Positions 1 to 6,884 of a DNA stretch of 22,731 nt are shown here, one piece after another. This DNA comes from DAOTXK01 sp034435395. Its GTDB lineage: Bacteria > Chloroflexota > Anaerolineae > Aggregatilineales > Ch27. The stretch is taken from assembly GCA_034435395.1 (NCBI GenBank), contig DAOTXK010000292.1, positions 1-22,731 of the forward strand, in the 5' to 3' direction. Every line of letters begins with the position of its first letter. Within the stretch, counting starts at the first letter, position 1. The notes below the pieces were generated by a model. The model was given only the letters and a program-made list of their open reading frames with translations. It was not told where the DNA came from and did no database searches. A program made the position numbers and the translations under genes.

Positions 1-156
1 CTGGAGGGGTTCGGCGATCTGGGGGCCGGTGAAGGTCAGCACATCGATCTCAACCCCGGCGTAGGGGAGGTCTCCCTGTGCAGTGGAGATTCCCGAGACG
101 CTGAGACTCAGGAGCAGAACCAACGAGAGGAACAACAAGTGCTTGGCCTTGTTCAT
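1..156 (-). CDS. ABC transporter extracellular solute-binding protein, N-terminal fragment
   Basis: The first 52 codons of a minus-strand gene that runs off the left edge. The ATG at 156-154 is preceded by an AGGAG ribosome binding site about 7 bases upstream. Residues 1-27 form a Sec signal peptide: MNKAK, a Leu/Ser-rich hydrophobic core, then a STAQG cleavage region. The mature start, with GVEIDVLTFTGPQIAEPLQ, resembles the first beta strand and following helix of sugar or peptide ABC solute-binding proteins (extracellular family 1 type). No lipobox cysteine is seen. The protein would bind a solute outside the membrane and deliver it to an ABC importer whose other genes would lie to the left. 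The family call rests on a short stretch; secretion is firmer than substrate class. Confidence 0.72.
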   Translation of the reverse strand, partial: MNKAKHLLFLSLVLLLSLSVSGISTAQGDLPYAGVEIDVLTFTGPQIAEPLQ

Positions 157-643
157 GTCAGGGTCTCCTATTCTCTGCTTCTCCAAATTTAGAGGGACAA
201 CACATAAAAAACCACCAGCACGGGAAAGGGTTGATAGGCGCCTCCTTTGCTCATGATACGGGTAAGTACAGGAGTGTGGGCTCTGTCCGTGCCCGGTGGG
301 GGATGGGCGGTGCGGTGGGCTGCCGGCAGGTTCACCCCTGGCCTACCCCAGCGTCAACCGTCGGAACCAGCTCATGATGGGCCAGACTGGCCAGTTGCCG
401 CTGGCTATTACAAGTATACCCTAAACAAAAACGCGATAACCCTGGTACGCCAGAATGCGCTGTTTTCGGTGACCGGGAGAGCCTGAACCGCCACGCGTGC
501 CAGGGAAGACCTGCCGGGTTTGAAGAACGCGAATGAGTGTGGTGGCCGCTGCGGGCTCCAGCCGAAAGCGACGCGAACCGGTTAACTGCTCCTGACAGCG
601 CGCACGCCGCCCGGATGACGGGCGCGGTTCAGCGACTCCAGGC

Positions 644-673
644 ATGGTATCCGTACCATGGTACCGTTATCAT
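644..673. promoter_or_regulatory. 30-bp imperfect palindrome, candidate operator
   Basis: A perfect 12-bp palindrome, GTACCATGGTAC (653-664), extends outward to ATGGTAT on the left and GTTATCAT on the right. Overall 12 of 15 half-site positions pair. It lies about 60 bp upstream of the kinase -35 box, in the region between the divergent solute-binding-protein and kinase genes. This is the form expected for a dimeric regulator site; the regulator is not identified. Confidence 0.45.
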
Positions 674-730
674 TGTAATCGCAGATGAGGACGCCGTCAA
701 TGGGTAATCCGCTCCGCCCGGTCCCGCCGC

Positions 731-759
731 TTGACGCCGCCTCCCCCAGCATATATAAC
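731..759 (+). promoter_or_regulatory. Sigma70-type promoter of the kinase gene
   Basis: TTGACG at 731-736 and TATAAC at 754-759 are separated by 17 bp. Each hexamer matches consensus at five of six positions. The predicted start is near 766, giving a leader of roughly 50 bases before the preferred ATG at 816. Confidence 0.65.
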
Positions 760-815
760 CTAGCCAGGACAAGCGGTGGTTGTCACTGCTATTCATGCAC
801 ACAGGGCAATCCCCC

Positions 816-2471
816 ATGACCAACCTTGAGGCCCGGACACTGGGACCCTACCGCCTGGAATACAAACTGGGCGAAGGCGGCGCCGCCACCGTCTACCGCG
901 CCTACCAGCCCTCCATGGAGCGCCATGTGGCCATCAAGGTGCTCAAGCTGGAGCTGGCCGCGCAGGACCCGGCCTTCCTGGAGCGCTTCACGCGGGAAGC
1001 CCGCATCGTCGCCCAGTTGCAGCACCCGCACATCCTGCCGGTGATCGACTTCGGCCAGACGGACGACCTGGCTTATATCGTCATGGTGCTGCTGGAAGGC
1101 GGCACCCTCCGCCACTTCCTGCGGGAGCACGGCCCGCTGCCGCTGGATACCTGCGCCTTCATCGTCGCCCAGATCGCCAGCGCGCTGGATCGGGCGCACA
1201 GCCGGGGCGTCATCCACCGCGACCTCAAGCCGGAAAACATCCTCATGGACGAGGATCAGAACGTCTACCTGACCGACTTCGGCATCGCCCGCATCCTGGA
1301 CAGCGCCCGTCGGCTGACGGTCACCGGGACCGTGCTGGGGACGCCCCATTACCTGGCCCCGGAGACGGCCCGGGGTCATCCCGCTGACGAGCGCTCCGAT
1401 ACCTACGCCCTGGGGGTGATGCTGTACGAGATGGCGGTGGGCCAGCTCCCCTTCCAGGGCGAGACACCCTTCAACCTGATCTATCAGCACATCACCGCGC
1501 CGCCGCCGCCCCCGCGCACCCTCAAGCCGGACCTGCCGGAAACCGTCGAGAGGGTGTTGCTCAAAGCCCTGGCCAAAGACCCCGCCGCGCGTTACCAGAC
1601 GCCGCTGGAACTGGCCGAGGCTTTCGTCGACGCCCTGCCTCAGACGCCGGTGGCCTCCCCCCAGGCGGAAGAAAAAGCCGGGGCGCGGCCCATCGGCACG
1701 CGGGCGGTCGCCGACAGCCTGCTGGACGCCCTGCCAGAGGTCCTCCCCACATCCACGCCGGGGCGCGTCGTGCCGCAGCGCGCCAGCGGCGAGGAACAGA
1801 TCATCATCAACAACCGTCCGGACGATCCCATCGCGGCTGTGCCGCTGCCCAACAACCTGATGCACTACGCCCTGCGCGCCCTGGAAGAAGTGGCCGGGCT
1901 ACAGGCCGCCGAGATCATCCTGCGCTTCGCCGGGCTGGAGAACCTGCTGGACGAGTACCCGCCCAACAACCTCAAGTTCGACCGGGGCTACACCTTCCGG
2001 CACTACAGCGCGCTCAATCACACCATGCTCAGCTACTTCGGCGCGACTGGCCGCGCCGCCGTGATGCACATCGGGCGGCTGTCCTCCCGGTACCTGGTCA
2101 TGGACTCGCCGCTGTTCGGCTTCACCAGCGCCGCCCTGCGCATCATGCCCACGGCCGCCGCCCTGCGGCTCTCCCTCAACAAGATGGCCGATGGCTGGCG
2201 TAACATGTGGCAGCCCGCCGGGATCGACTTCGAGGGCCACCTGATCGAGCGGGACGACTTTTTCCTGTGGGGGGCGCGGCACTGCCCCTGCTGCGCCGGC
2301 AAGCGGTCCAACGTGCCGATCTGCTGGATTCTCGATGGCGGCTTCATCGAGGCTGGCGTGCTGGTCAAGGGTCGCCCGCTGCGGGTCAAACAGATCGCCG
2401 CTCGCTCGCTGGGTGATCCATACTGCGTCTGGCGCATCGAAAAAAAGCTGGGCGAAAAAGAAAATCAGTGA
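816..2471 (+). CDS. Serine/threonine protein kinase with C-terminal V4R-type sensor domain
   Basis: A 551-residue soluble Hanks-type kinase. Visible kinase motifs are the glycine-rich loop GEGGAATVY (19-27), VAIK with Lys41, alpha-C Glu61, catalytic HRDLKPEN (134-141, Asp136), DFG (154-156) and GTPHYLAPE (175-183). The kinase domain spans about 10-270. A Pro/Ala-rich linker (275-340) leads to a C-terminal domain (350-545) ending in HCPCCAGK, PICWILDGGFIEAGV and SLGDPYCVW. That spacing of Cys, Gly-Phe and Gly-Asp-x-x-Cys is typical of the V4R (4-vinyl reductase / hydrocarbon-binding) fold. No membrane segment or PASTA repeat is present, unlike PknB. The ATG at 816 is preferred over the upstream TTG (780) and ATG (795) because homology begins there; all lie downstream of the predicted transcription start. 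I infer that V4R ligand binding controls the kinase. The kinase call is near certain; the V4R call is good. Confidence 0.9.
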   Translation: MTNLEARTLGPYRLEYKLGEGGAATVYRAYQPSMERHVAIKVLKLELAAQDPAFLERFTREARIVAQLQHPHILPVIDFGQTDDLAYIVMVLLEGGTLRHFLREHGPLPLDTCAFIVAQIASALDRAHSRGVIHRDLKPENILMDEDQNVYLTDFGIARILDSARRLTVTGTVLGTPHYLAPETARGHPADERSDTYALGVMLYEMAVGQLPFQGETPFNLIYQHITAPPPPPRTLKPDLPETVERVLLKALAKDPAARYQTPLELAEAFVDALPQTPVASPQAEEKAGARPIGTRAVADSLLDALPEVLPTSTPGRVVPQRASGEEQIIINNRPDDPIAAVPLPNNLMHYALRALEEVAGLQAAEIILRFAGLENLLDEYPPNNLKFDRGYTFRHYSALNHTMLSYFGATGRAAVMHIGRLSSRYLVMDSPLFGFTSAALRIMPTAAALRLSLNKMADGWRNMWQPAGIDFEGHLIERDDFFLWGARHCPCCAGKRSNVPICWILDGGFIEAGVLVKGRPLRVKQIAARSLGDPYCVWRIEKKLGEKENQ

Positions 2472-2510
2472 CCGTCGCCTGGGTTGAGGCCGGGCGATAA
2501 ACGCCGGGCG

Positions 2511-3320
2511 TCAGGTGCCCAGGTCCCGCCGCTGGAAAAGCGCCAGCGACAGCCCGAACAGGACCGCCGCCCCGGCCAGCAGCAGGACAAAATCCCCCCA
2601 GATGATGCCGTGGATCAGCACGCCCTCGCCCTTGTAGTAGTTAAAAAACGACAGCGTTTTGAAAGCCGCGAAGCGCTCCCCAGCCATGTCGGCCAGTGTC
2701 AATCCGAAGTATGAGGCGGCGATGAACCCGGCGGCCACCGCCCCGGCCTGGTTACGCCCCCGCAGCACGGTGGTGAGCAGCAGCGTCAGGGCGGCCATCA
2801 ACAGCGTCGACGGCAGGACGTTAAACACCGCCCCGGCCAGCTTCCAGAAGGAGAGCGGGAAGTCCGGCAGCGTCAGCCCTCCGGCCAGCAGTCCGGCGAG
2901 AAAAATCACCAGGATCAGCAGCACGGCGAGCACCAGCGCGGCGAACTTCTCCACCAGAATCCTCCAGCGCGGCGCGGGCGTGCTCAGCAGGATGTCCAGC
3001 GTGCCCTGCTCCTCCTCCGTCCCCACAATCCCCAGCGCGAACAGCACCGCATACACGCCCAGGACCAGCGGCATCAGGGCCAGCAGTTTGACGCCCAGAA
3101 ATCCCTCCAGCGTCGTAAAATCCTCGATATTGCCCACCAGCGCCTTAATCAGTGGGTTTTCCAGCAGCGGACCAAACGCTTCCAGCATTCCCTCGATTGA
3201 AGGGAAGACCGACACCACCATGAAGCCCAGGCCCGCCAGCAGCAGGCCCCAGCCGATGATGCCCTTCCGCGCGTCGCGCAACGTCCGCCGGAAGATGATG
3301 CCCGTCGCTTCGTTCAGCAT
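2511..3320 (-). CDS. ABC-2 type exporter permease (third permease of the operon)
   Basis: A 269-residue membrane protein with six predicted helices, at about 22-39, 78-100, 124-149, 162-184, 192-211 and 241-262. The cytoplasmic N-terminus carries FRRTLRDARK, and a conserved loop EEEQGTLDILLSTPAPRWR follows helix 2. It ends FQRRDLGT. Both the loop and the ending recur in the two upstream permeases, so this is a tandem duplicate. The ATG at 3320 is chosen over an in-frame start 23 codons upstream because the family N-terminus begins here and GAGAGG/GGGGAG purines precede it. It is the last gene of the ATPase operon but has a 164-bp upstream gap with its own possible -10 (3395-3400). It would form, with a partner permease, the membrane pore of an ATP-driven exporter; the substrate is unknown. 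Confidence 0.85.
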   Translation of the reverse strand: MLNEATGIIFRRTLRDARKGIIGWGLLLAGLGFMVVSVFPSIEGMLEAFGPLLENPLIKALVGNIEDFTTLEGFLGVKLLALMPLVLGVYAVLFALGIVGTEEEQGTLDILLSTPAPRWRILVEKFAALVLAVLLILVIFLAGLLAGGLTLPDFPLSFWKLAGAVFNVLPSTLLMAALTLLLTTVLRGRNQAGAVAAGFIAASYFGLTLADMAGERFAAFKTLSFFNYYKGEGVLIHGIIWGDFVLLLAGAAVLFGLSLALFQRRDLGT

Positions 3321-3386
3321 CTCCCCACCCTCTCCCACACAGCAGCCGCCCGCAGCCAAAACAACTGCCCGGCCCGGCGGCCCATC

Positions 3387-3407
3387 CACTTTTGATTATA
3401 CAAAGTG
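3387..3407 (-). promoter_or_regulatory. Dyad overlapping a TATAAT box upstream of the last permease gene
   Basis: CACTTT (3387-3392) and AAAGTG (3402-3407) form 6-bp inverted arms around a consensus minus-strand -10, TATAAT (3395-3400). No good -35 is seen at 17 bp. It lies in the 164-bp gap between the second and third permease genes, 67 bp or more from the downstream ATG. It could be an internal promoter with a repressor site. Confidence 0.4.
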
Positions 3408-3484
3408 AGCGCTGCCGACGGCTACCCATAATAGCCGCCAGCAGCGCCCGATTGGCCACGCTCAGGTCACCAGAGGCAGGCCGT

Positions 3485-4288
3485 CTATTGCGTATAGATC
3501 AGATCGCGCCGCTGGAAAAAGAACAGCGTCAGCCCGACCATCGCCGCCGTCGCCGCCGTCAGCAGCGCGAAGTCCCCCCACTGCATGCCCCGGCTCAGGA
3601 CGGCGAAGCTGTTGTAGTAGGTGAACATGGACAGATACTGGATCGTGCCCAGCACGTCCGGTGCCAGGTCGGCCAGGGCGGTGATGAACCACGAAGCCAC
3701 GATGATCGCCCCCGCGATAGCCCCTGCCGTGCCCCGGCCCCGCACCAGCGTCGTGAGCAGCAGCGGCAGCGCCGTCATCACCAGCAGGGCGGGTAGCAGG
3801 TTCAGCACGCCTTCCCCCACCCGACCGATGGCGATCTCCACCTCCGGCATCAGCGCCAGGATCAGGACAAAACCCAGGAACATCACGGCCAGGATGGCCA
3901 GGTAAACCACCACATAGGCCAGGAACTTCTCCAGGATGATCCGCCAGCGCGGCACCGGCGTGCTGAGCAGCACGTCCAGCCGGCCCGCCACTTCCTCCGA
4001 GCCGATGATGCCCAGCCCGACCACCACCGTGTAGAAGGCCAGGAAGAGGGGCATGAAGCCGAAGAACTCGCTGCCCAGGAAACCTTCCGGCGTGGTATAG
4101 TCGCCGACATCACCCACTAGGGCCTTGATGATCGGGCTTTCCAGCAGCTGGTTGAACTCGTCAAACCCCTTGAACGTCGGGAAGAGCGCGGTGACCCAGA
4201 TGGCCATGATCGCGCCGCCCAGGCCGATGCCCAGCATCGCCTTGCGGCTGTCGCGGAGCGTGCGCCGGAAGATCGTCAGTCCAGACAT
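3485..4288 (-). CDS. ABC-2 type exporter permease (second permease of the operon)
   Basis: A 267-residue six-helix permease paralogous to both neighbours. It shares IFRRTLRDSRK at the N-terminus, EEVAGRLDVLLSTPVPRWRI after the second helix, and FFQRRDL near the C-terminus; here the tail is IYTQ rather than GT. The ATG at 4288 has a strong GAGGAGAG ribosome binding site. The 86-bp gap from the preceding permease holds a CCCAGGG/CCCTGGG hairpin (4339-4345 / 4366-4372), which may adjust expression between cistrons. The predicted role is as one half of an ABC-2 membrane channel powered by the ATPase encoded at 5178-6083. Which permeases pair, and what they move, cannot be read from the sequence. 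Confidence 0.86.
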   Translation of the reverse strand: MSGLTIFRRTLRDSRKAMLGIGLGGAIMAIWVTALFPTFKGFDEFNQLLESPIIKALVGDVGDYTTPEGFLGSEFFGFMPLFLAFYTVVVGLGIIGSEEVAGRLDVLLSTPVPRWRIILEKFLAYVVVYLAILAVMFLGFVLILALMPEVEIAIGRVGEGVLNLLPALLVMTALPLLLTTLVRGRGTAGAIAGAIIVASWFITALADLAPDVLGTIQYLSMFTYYNSFAVLSRGMQWGDFALLTAATAAMVGLTLFFFQRRDLIYTQ

Positions 4289-4374
4289 GATACTCTCTCC
4301 TCAGAAGATCGGGGCCGCAGGCCGAGGCCGCTGGCGCTCCCAGGGACTCCCGCGCCCCGTCTCCGCCCTGGGGC

Positions 4375-5181
4375 CTATGTGCCCAGGTCGCGCCGCTGGA
4401 AGGCCAGCAGGGACAGCCCCAGCAGAACCGCCGTCCCGACGGTCAGCAGCAGGAAACCGCCCCAGTCGACGCCCTCGAGCAAAACCGTGCCCCCCCGGTA
4501 ATAGTGGAAGATGGAGGCGTAGCGTATGTTGTTCAGCGGCTCCTCCATCAGGGCGGAGAGCGTGTCGAGGAAGTACGAGGCGACAACGATGGCCGCCACG
4601 ATCCCGCCGACCGTCCCCCGCGAGCGGAGCACGGTCGCCAGCAGCAGCGTCAGCGCCGTCATAAACAGCGTGACGGGGAGGATATTCAGGACGGCCAGCA
4701 GCACATCGCCCACGTTGATCGTCAGCGAAGGCGTGACCGCCAGCCCGATCAGGAACCCGACCAGGGTGATGACCAGGATGAGCGCCAGGATCACGATCAG
4801 CGCCGCGAACTTTTCCACGATCAGCCGCCAGCGCGGCACGGGCAGGCTGAGCAGCACGTCCAGCGTGCCCCGGTCCTCTTCCGCCGCCGTGATGCCCAGG
4901 CCGTATACCACCGCCAGGATGGCCAGCAGCAACGGCGCAAAGAGGAAGAAATAACTGCCCAGGATCCCACCCGGCGACGTAAACGCCGCGACATCCACAT
5001 CCCCCAGAAAAGCCTTGAGGAGCGGATTGTCCAGCAGCTGGCCCAGTTCCTGGAAATCCCGCATGAAGGGGTAGAGGACCGCGACGTAAACGGCATAGAC
5101 CGCCAGCCCGATGCCCCACCCCAGGATCGTGTTGCGGGAGTCGCGCAGCGCGCGCTTGAAGATCACGCCGGAGTTATTCAT
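4375..5181 (-). CDS. ABC-2 type exporter permease (first permease of the operon)
   Basis: A 268-residue membrane protein of the same paralogous set. It begins MNNSGVIFKRALRDSRN, has a loop EEDRGTLDVLLSLPVPRWR, and ends FQRRDLGT like the third permease. Six hydrophobic segments are visible, including AVYAVYVAVLYPF near the N-terminus and FLLLTVGTAVLLGLSLLAF near the end. Its start codon overlaps the stop of the ATPase gene by four bases (ATGA, 5178-5181), the classic sign of translational coupling. It is therefore the permease most tightly tied in stoichiometry to the ATPase. Substrate is unknown; antibiotic, lipid and peptide exporters share this architecture. Confidence 0.88.
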   Translation of the reverse strand: MNNSGVIFKRALRDSRNTILGWGIGLAVYAVYVAVLYPFMRDFQELGQLLDNPLLKAFLGDVDVAAFTSPGGILGSYFFLFAPLLLAILAVVYGLGITAAEEDRGTLDVLLSLPVPRWRLIVEKFAALIVILALILVITLVGFLIGLAVTPSLTINVGDVLLAVLNILPVTLFMTALTLLLATVLRSRGTVGGIVAAIVVASYFLDTLSALMEEPLNNIRYASIFHYYRGGTVLLEGVDWGGFLLLTVGTAVLLGLSLLAFQRRDLGT

Positions 5182-6083
5182 GACTTCCGCTCCCCATAAT
5201 ACTCCAGGAAGATCTCTTCCAGGCTGGGTTCCTCGTAGTGCAGGTCGATGACATGGTGGCGGGCCGCCGCCTTGATCACCGGGTCCAGCTCCCCGGCCAC
5301 CCGGAAGCGCAGCCGTCCGTTGTGCACCGTCACGTCCGATACCCCCGCCAGCGCCTCAAACTCCGCCGGCTCGGCCCGGTCGCCCAGCACCAGCGTCATC
5401 CAGCGGAAGCGCACCTGCTTCAGGTCGGTGATCCGCTCCACCGCCTCCAGCCGCCCCTCCCGCAGAATGCCCACCCGGTCGCAGATCGTCTCCACCTCCG
5501 GCAGGTTATGGGAGGACATAAACACCGTCCGTCCCTCGTCAGTCACCTCCCGCATCATCTGGTAGAACGTCTGCTGCACCAGCGGGTCCAGGCCATTGGT
5601 CGGCTCGTCCAGGATCAGCAGGTCCGGTTTGTGCATCATTGCCTGGATCAGGCCCAGCTTGCGTTTCATCCCCGACGAGCAGGCCTTGACCTTCCGGTTC
5701 ATCTCCATGTCCAGCCGCTCGGCCAGCTCACCAACGTATTTCCGGTCCACCCCGCCCCGCAACCCCCCCAGGTAGTCCACCAGCTCCCAGCCGGTCATAT
5801 GATTCCACAGGGCCAGCTCCCCCGGCAGGTTGCCCAGCCGCTCGTGCAGCCGCACGCTGTCCCGGTTCACGTCCAGCCCAAAGATGGTCGCCCGTCCGGC
5901 GGTGGGCCGGATCAGGTCCAGCAGCAGACGGATGGTGGTCGTTTTGCCAGCCCCGTTGGGACCCAGGTAGCCGAAGATCTCCCCCTGGTACACTTCCAGG
6001 TGCAGGTCGTTGAGCGCCTGCACCTTGCCGTAGTGTTTGGTCAGACCCTCAATCGCGATCACAACGGTGGATGAGGCATTCAT
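5178..6083 (-). CDS. ABC exporter ATP-binding protein
   Basis: A 301-residue cytoplasmic ATPase, the first gene of the exporter operon. Motifs in order are Walker A GPNGAGKTT (41-49), an ABC signature in the CSSGMKRKL form (135-143; the usual LSGGQ is replaced, as is common in BcrA/YxlF-type drug and lipid exporters), Walker B LLILDEPT (155-162), the D-loop at 164-166, and H-loop His192 in SSHNL. About 90 residues after position 215 form a C-terminal extension ending EEPSLEEIFLEYYG, usual in this subfamily. GGAGGT (reverse strand of 6089-6094) lies 5 bases before the ATG. It hydrolyses ATP to drive the three permeases encoded directly downstream. A clear promoter and a DtxR-like operator precede it. 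Confidence 0.95.
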   Translation of the reverse strand: MNASSTVVIAIEGLTKHYGKVQALNDLHLEVYQGEIFGYLGPNGAGKTTTIRLLLDLIRPTAGRATIFGLDVNRDSVRLHERLGNLPGELALWNHMTGWELVDYLGGLRGGVDRKYVGELAERLDMEMNRKVKACSSGMKRKLGLIQAMMHKPDLLILDEPTNGLDPLVQQTFYQMMREVTDEGRTVFMSSHNLPEVETICDRVGILREGRLEAVERITDLKQVRFRWMTLVLGDRAEPAEFEALAGVSDVTVHNGRLRFRVAGELDPVIKAAARHHVIDLHYEEPSLEEIFLEYYGERKS

Positions 6084-6130
6084 GGGGCACCTCCGCAGTT
6101 CAACCTCACCGATGCGCAGAGCACAAAATT

Positions 6131-6149
6131 TTAGGTTAGCCTAAACTCT
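6131..6149 (-). promoter_or_regulatory. DtxR/IdeR-type metal-repressor box
   Basis: On the plus strand the first 14 bases, TTAGGTTAGCCTAA, are identical to the DtxR/IdeR consensus (TTAGGTTAGSCTAACCTAA). Two of the remaining five also agree, so 16 of 19 match. The core is a perfect TTTAGG-TTAG-CCTAAA dyad at 6130-6145. It sits just downstream of the -10 box of the ABC exporter operon, covering the expected transcription start, where a bound repressor would block initiation. The site is seen directly; the identity of the regulator is inferred from the known consensus. Confidence 0.6.
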
Positions 6150-6152
6150 CTG

Positions 6153-6181
6153 ATTCTAATATATCCTAGCGTGAAAGTCAA
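6153..6181 (-). promoter_or_regulatory. Sigma70-type promoter of the ABC exporter operon
   Basis: On the minus strand, TTGACT (6181-6176) and TAGAAT (6158-6153) are separated by exactly 17 bp, with five of six matches in each hexamer. Transcription would start near 6146 and leave a leader of about 60 bases before the ATPase ATG at 6083. Confidence 0.7.
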
Positions 6182-6293
6182 ACCCATGCACCCCCAAGAT
6201 TTGGGGGATAGGATGCGCCGGACGCAGCCAGGCCACGTCTCCAGGCTTCCCACCTTCAACGACAACCGCCAGGTCCCCGGCGACCGTCTCCCG

Positions 6294-6322
6294 TTTATCC
6301 TTCGGCTGATTTCCCGTATACT
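6294..6322 (+). promoter_or_regulatory. Possible promoter of the GYD-domain gene
   Basis: TATACT at 6317-6322 is a good -10. The -35 region 17 bp upstream, TTTATC (6294-6299), is poor. The predicted start is near 6329, giving a leader of about 130 bases. The stretch 6084-6458 between the two divergent genes holds this site, the exporter promoter and metal box, and no gene that I can support. Confidence 0.35.
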
Positions 6323-6429
6323 GAGAGGTAAGCCAGCCCGGCGAACGGCGGCCGCCTGCCGGGGCCGAAGGGCCGGTTCCCGACTGCTGGAAGTCGACGC
6401 CGCTGGGTCAGGCCGCCGTCCTTTGAGTA

Positions 6430-6450
6430 GAGACTTCTTGTCTCAAGGAG
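6430..6450 (+). promoter_or_regulatory. Hairpin abutting the ribosome binding site of the GYD gene
   Basis: GAGAC (6430-6434) and GTCTC (6440-6444) form a 5-bp stem with a TTCTT loop. It is followed immediately by the AAGGAG ribosome binding site (6445-6450), with 8 bases to the ATG. An alternative pairing of upstream TTGAG with CTCAA would intrude on the first bases of that site. Confidence 0.3.
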
Positions 6451-6458
6451 AAAATACA

Positions 6459-6749
6459 ATGGCGACGTATGTCATGCTCAGCAACCTGACCGACGAAGGG
6501 GCCAAGACGATCAAAAACAACCCCGCCCGCATCAAAGAGGTCAACGCCGAACTGGAGAAGCTCGGCGTCCGGGTGGTGGCCCAGTATGCCGTGCTCGGCC
6601 CCTATGATTTCGTCAATATTGTGGAAGCGCCGGACAACGCCACCGTGACGCGCGTCTCGGCGGAGCTGGCCTCGCGCGGCACGATCAAACTCACCACGCT
6701 GCCGGCCACCGCCATCGACGATTTCATCGCCTCGCTCCATCAGGGCTGA
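6459..6749 (+). CDS. GYD-domain protein
   Basis: A 96-residue cytoplasmic protein that is a complete single GYD domain. It opens with MATYVMLSNLTDEGAKTIK and carries the hallmark stretch AVLGPYDFVNIVEAPDN (around 59-75), where the Gly-x-Tyr-Asp pattern gives the family its name. It ends with TTLPATAIDDFIASL. The fold is related to ferredoxin-like dimeric alpha/beta proteins, and no biochemical function is firmly established for the family. The ATG at 6459 is chosen because AAGGAG lies 8 bases upstream and homology begins here; the frame stays open further left but codes for nothing recognisable. It is a single-gene unit followed by a hairpin at 6781-6809. Confidence 0.9.
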   Translation: MATYVMLSNLTDEGAKTIKNNPARIKEVNAELEKLGVRVVAQYAVLGPYDFVNIVEAPDNATVTRVSAELASRGTIKLTTLPATAIDDFIASLHQG

Positions 6750-6780
6750 TCGGGCGGCCCATCTGTCGTGCCGCACCGAC

Positions 6781-6809
6781 GCGGGTGAGGGGCTTTGGTC
6801 CTCACCCGC
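6781..6809. terminator. Hairpin between the converging GYD and phosphoesterase genes
   Basis: A perfect 10-bp stem, GCGGGTGAGG (6781-6790) with CCTCACCCGC (6800-6809), and a 9-base loop. Only ACTTT follows, so the U-tract is weak. Its location 30 bp after the GYD stop, facing a converging gene, fits a terminator working in both directions. Confidence 0.6.
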
Positions 6810-6884
6810 CACTTTCCGCCGCCCTTCATGGCCTGCCAGCCCGATGAACGACCCGCGTCTGCGCCGATCGGCGGTGGGAACAGA

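Larger units (their letters stand above)
157..815. other. Intergenic region between divergent genes, about 660 bp
   Basis: No convincing gene was found here. A 79-codon open frame at 247-486 (+) has no ribosome binding site and no recognisable protein. The identifiable elements are an imperfect palindrome at 644-673, a sigma70-type promoter at 731-759 driving the kinase, and a short GGCCAG-A-CTGGCC dyad at 380-392. A TATACT-like -10 on the minus strand (413-418) could serve the solute-binding protein but lacks a good -35. The stretch is less GC-rich than the flanking genes, as expected for regulatory DNA. Confidence 0.6.

Noticed and set aside
247..486. A 79-codon plus-strand open frame in the left intergenic region
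   Set aside because: No ribosome binding site or promoter, atypical composition, no motif. It is most likely chance.
789..1865. A 358-codon open frame antisense to the kinase gene
   Set aside because: It mirrors the kinase codons, has a composition rich in Gln, Val, Asp and Arg typical of a GC-rich shadow frame, and contains no recognisable motif.
2472..2510. Possible terminator between the kinase and the exporter operon
   Set aside because: Only a 4-bp GGCG/CGCC stem or a distant CCTGGG/CCCAGG pairing could be formed, with no T-run.
6171..6458. In-frame upstream extension of the GYD gene
   Set aside because: The extension overlaps the exporter promoter, is basic and low in information, and the AAGGAG site points to the ATG at 6459.
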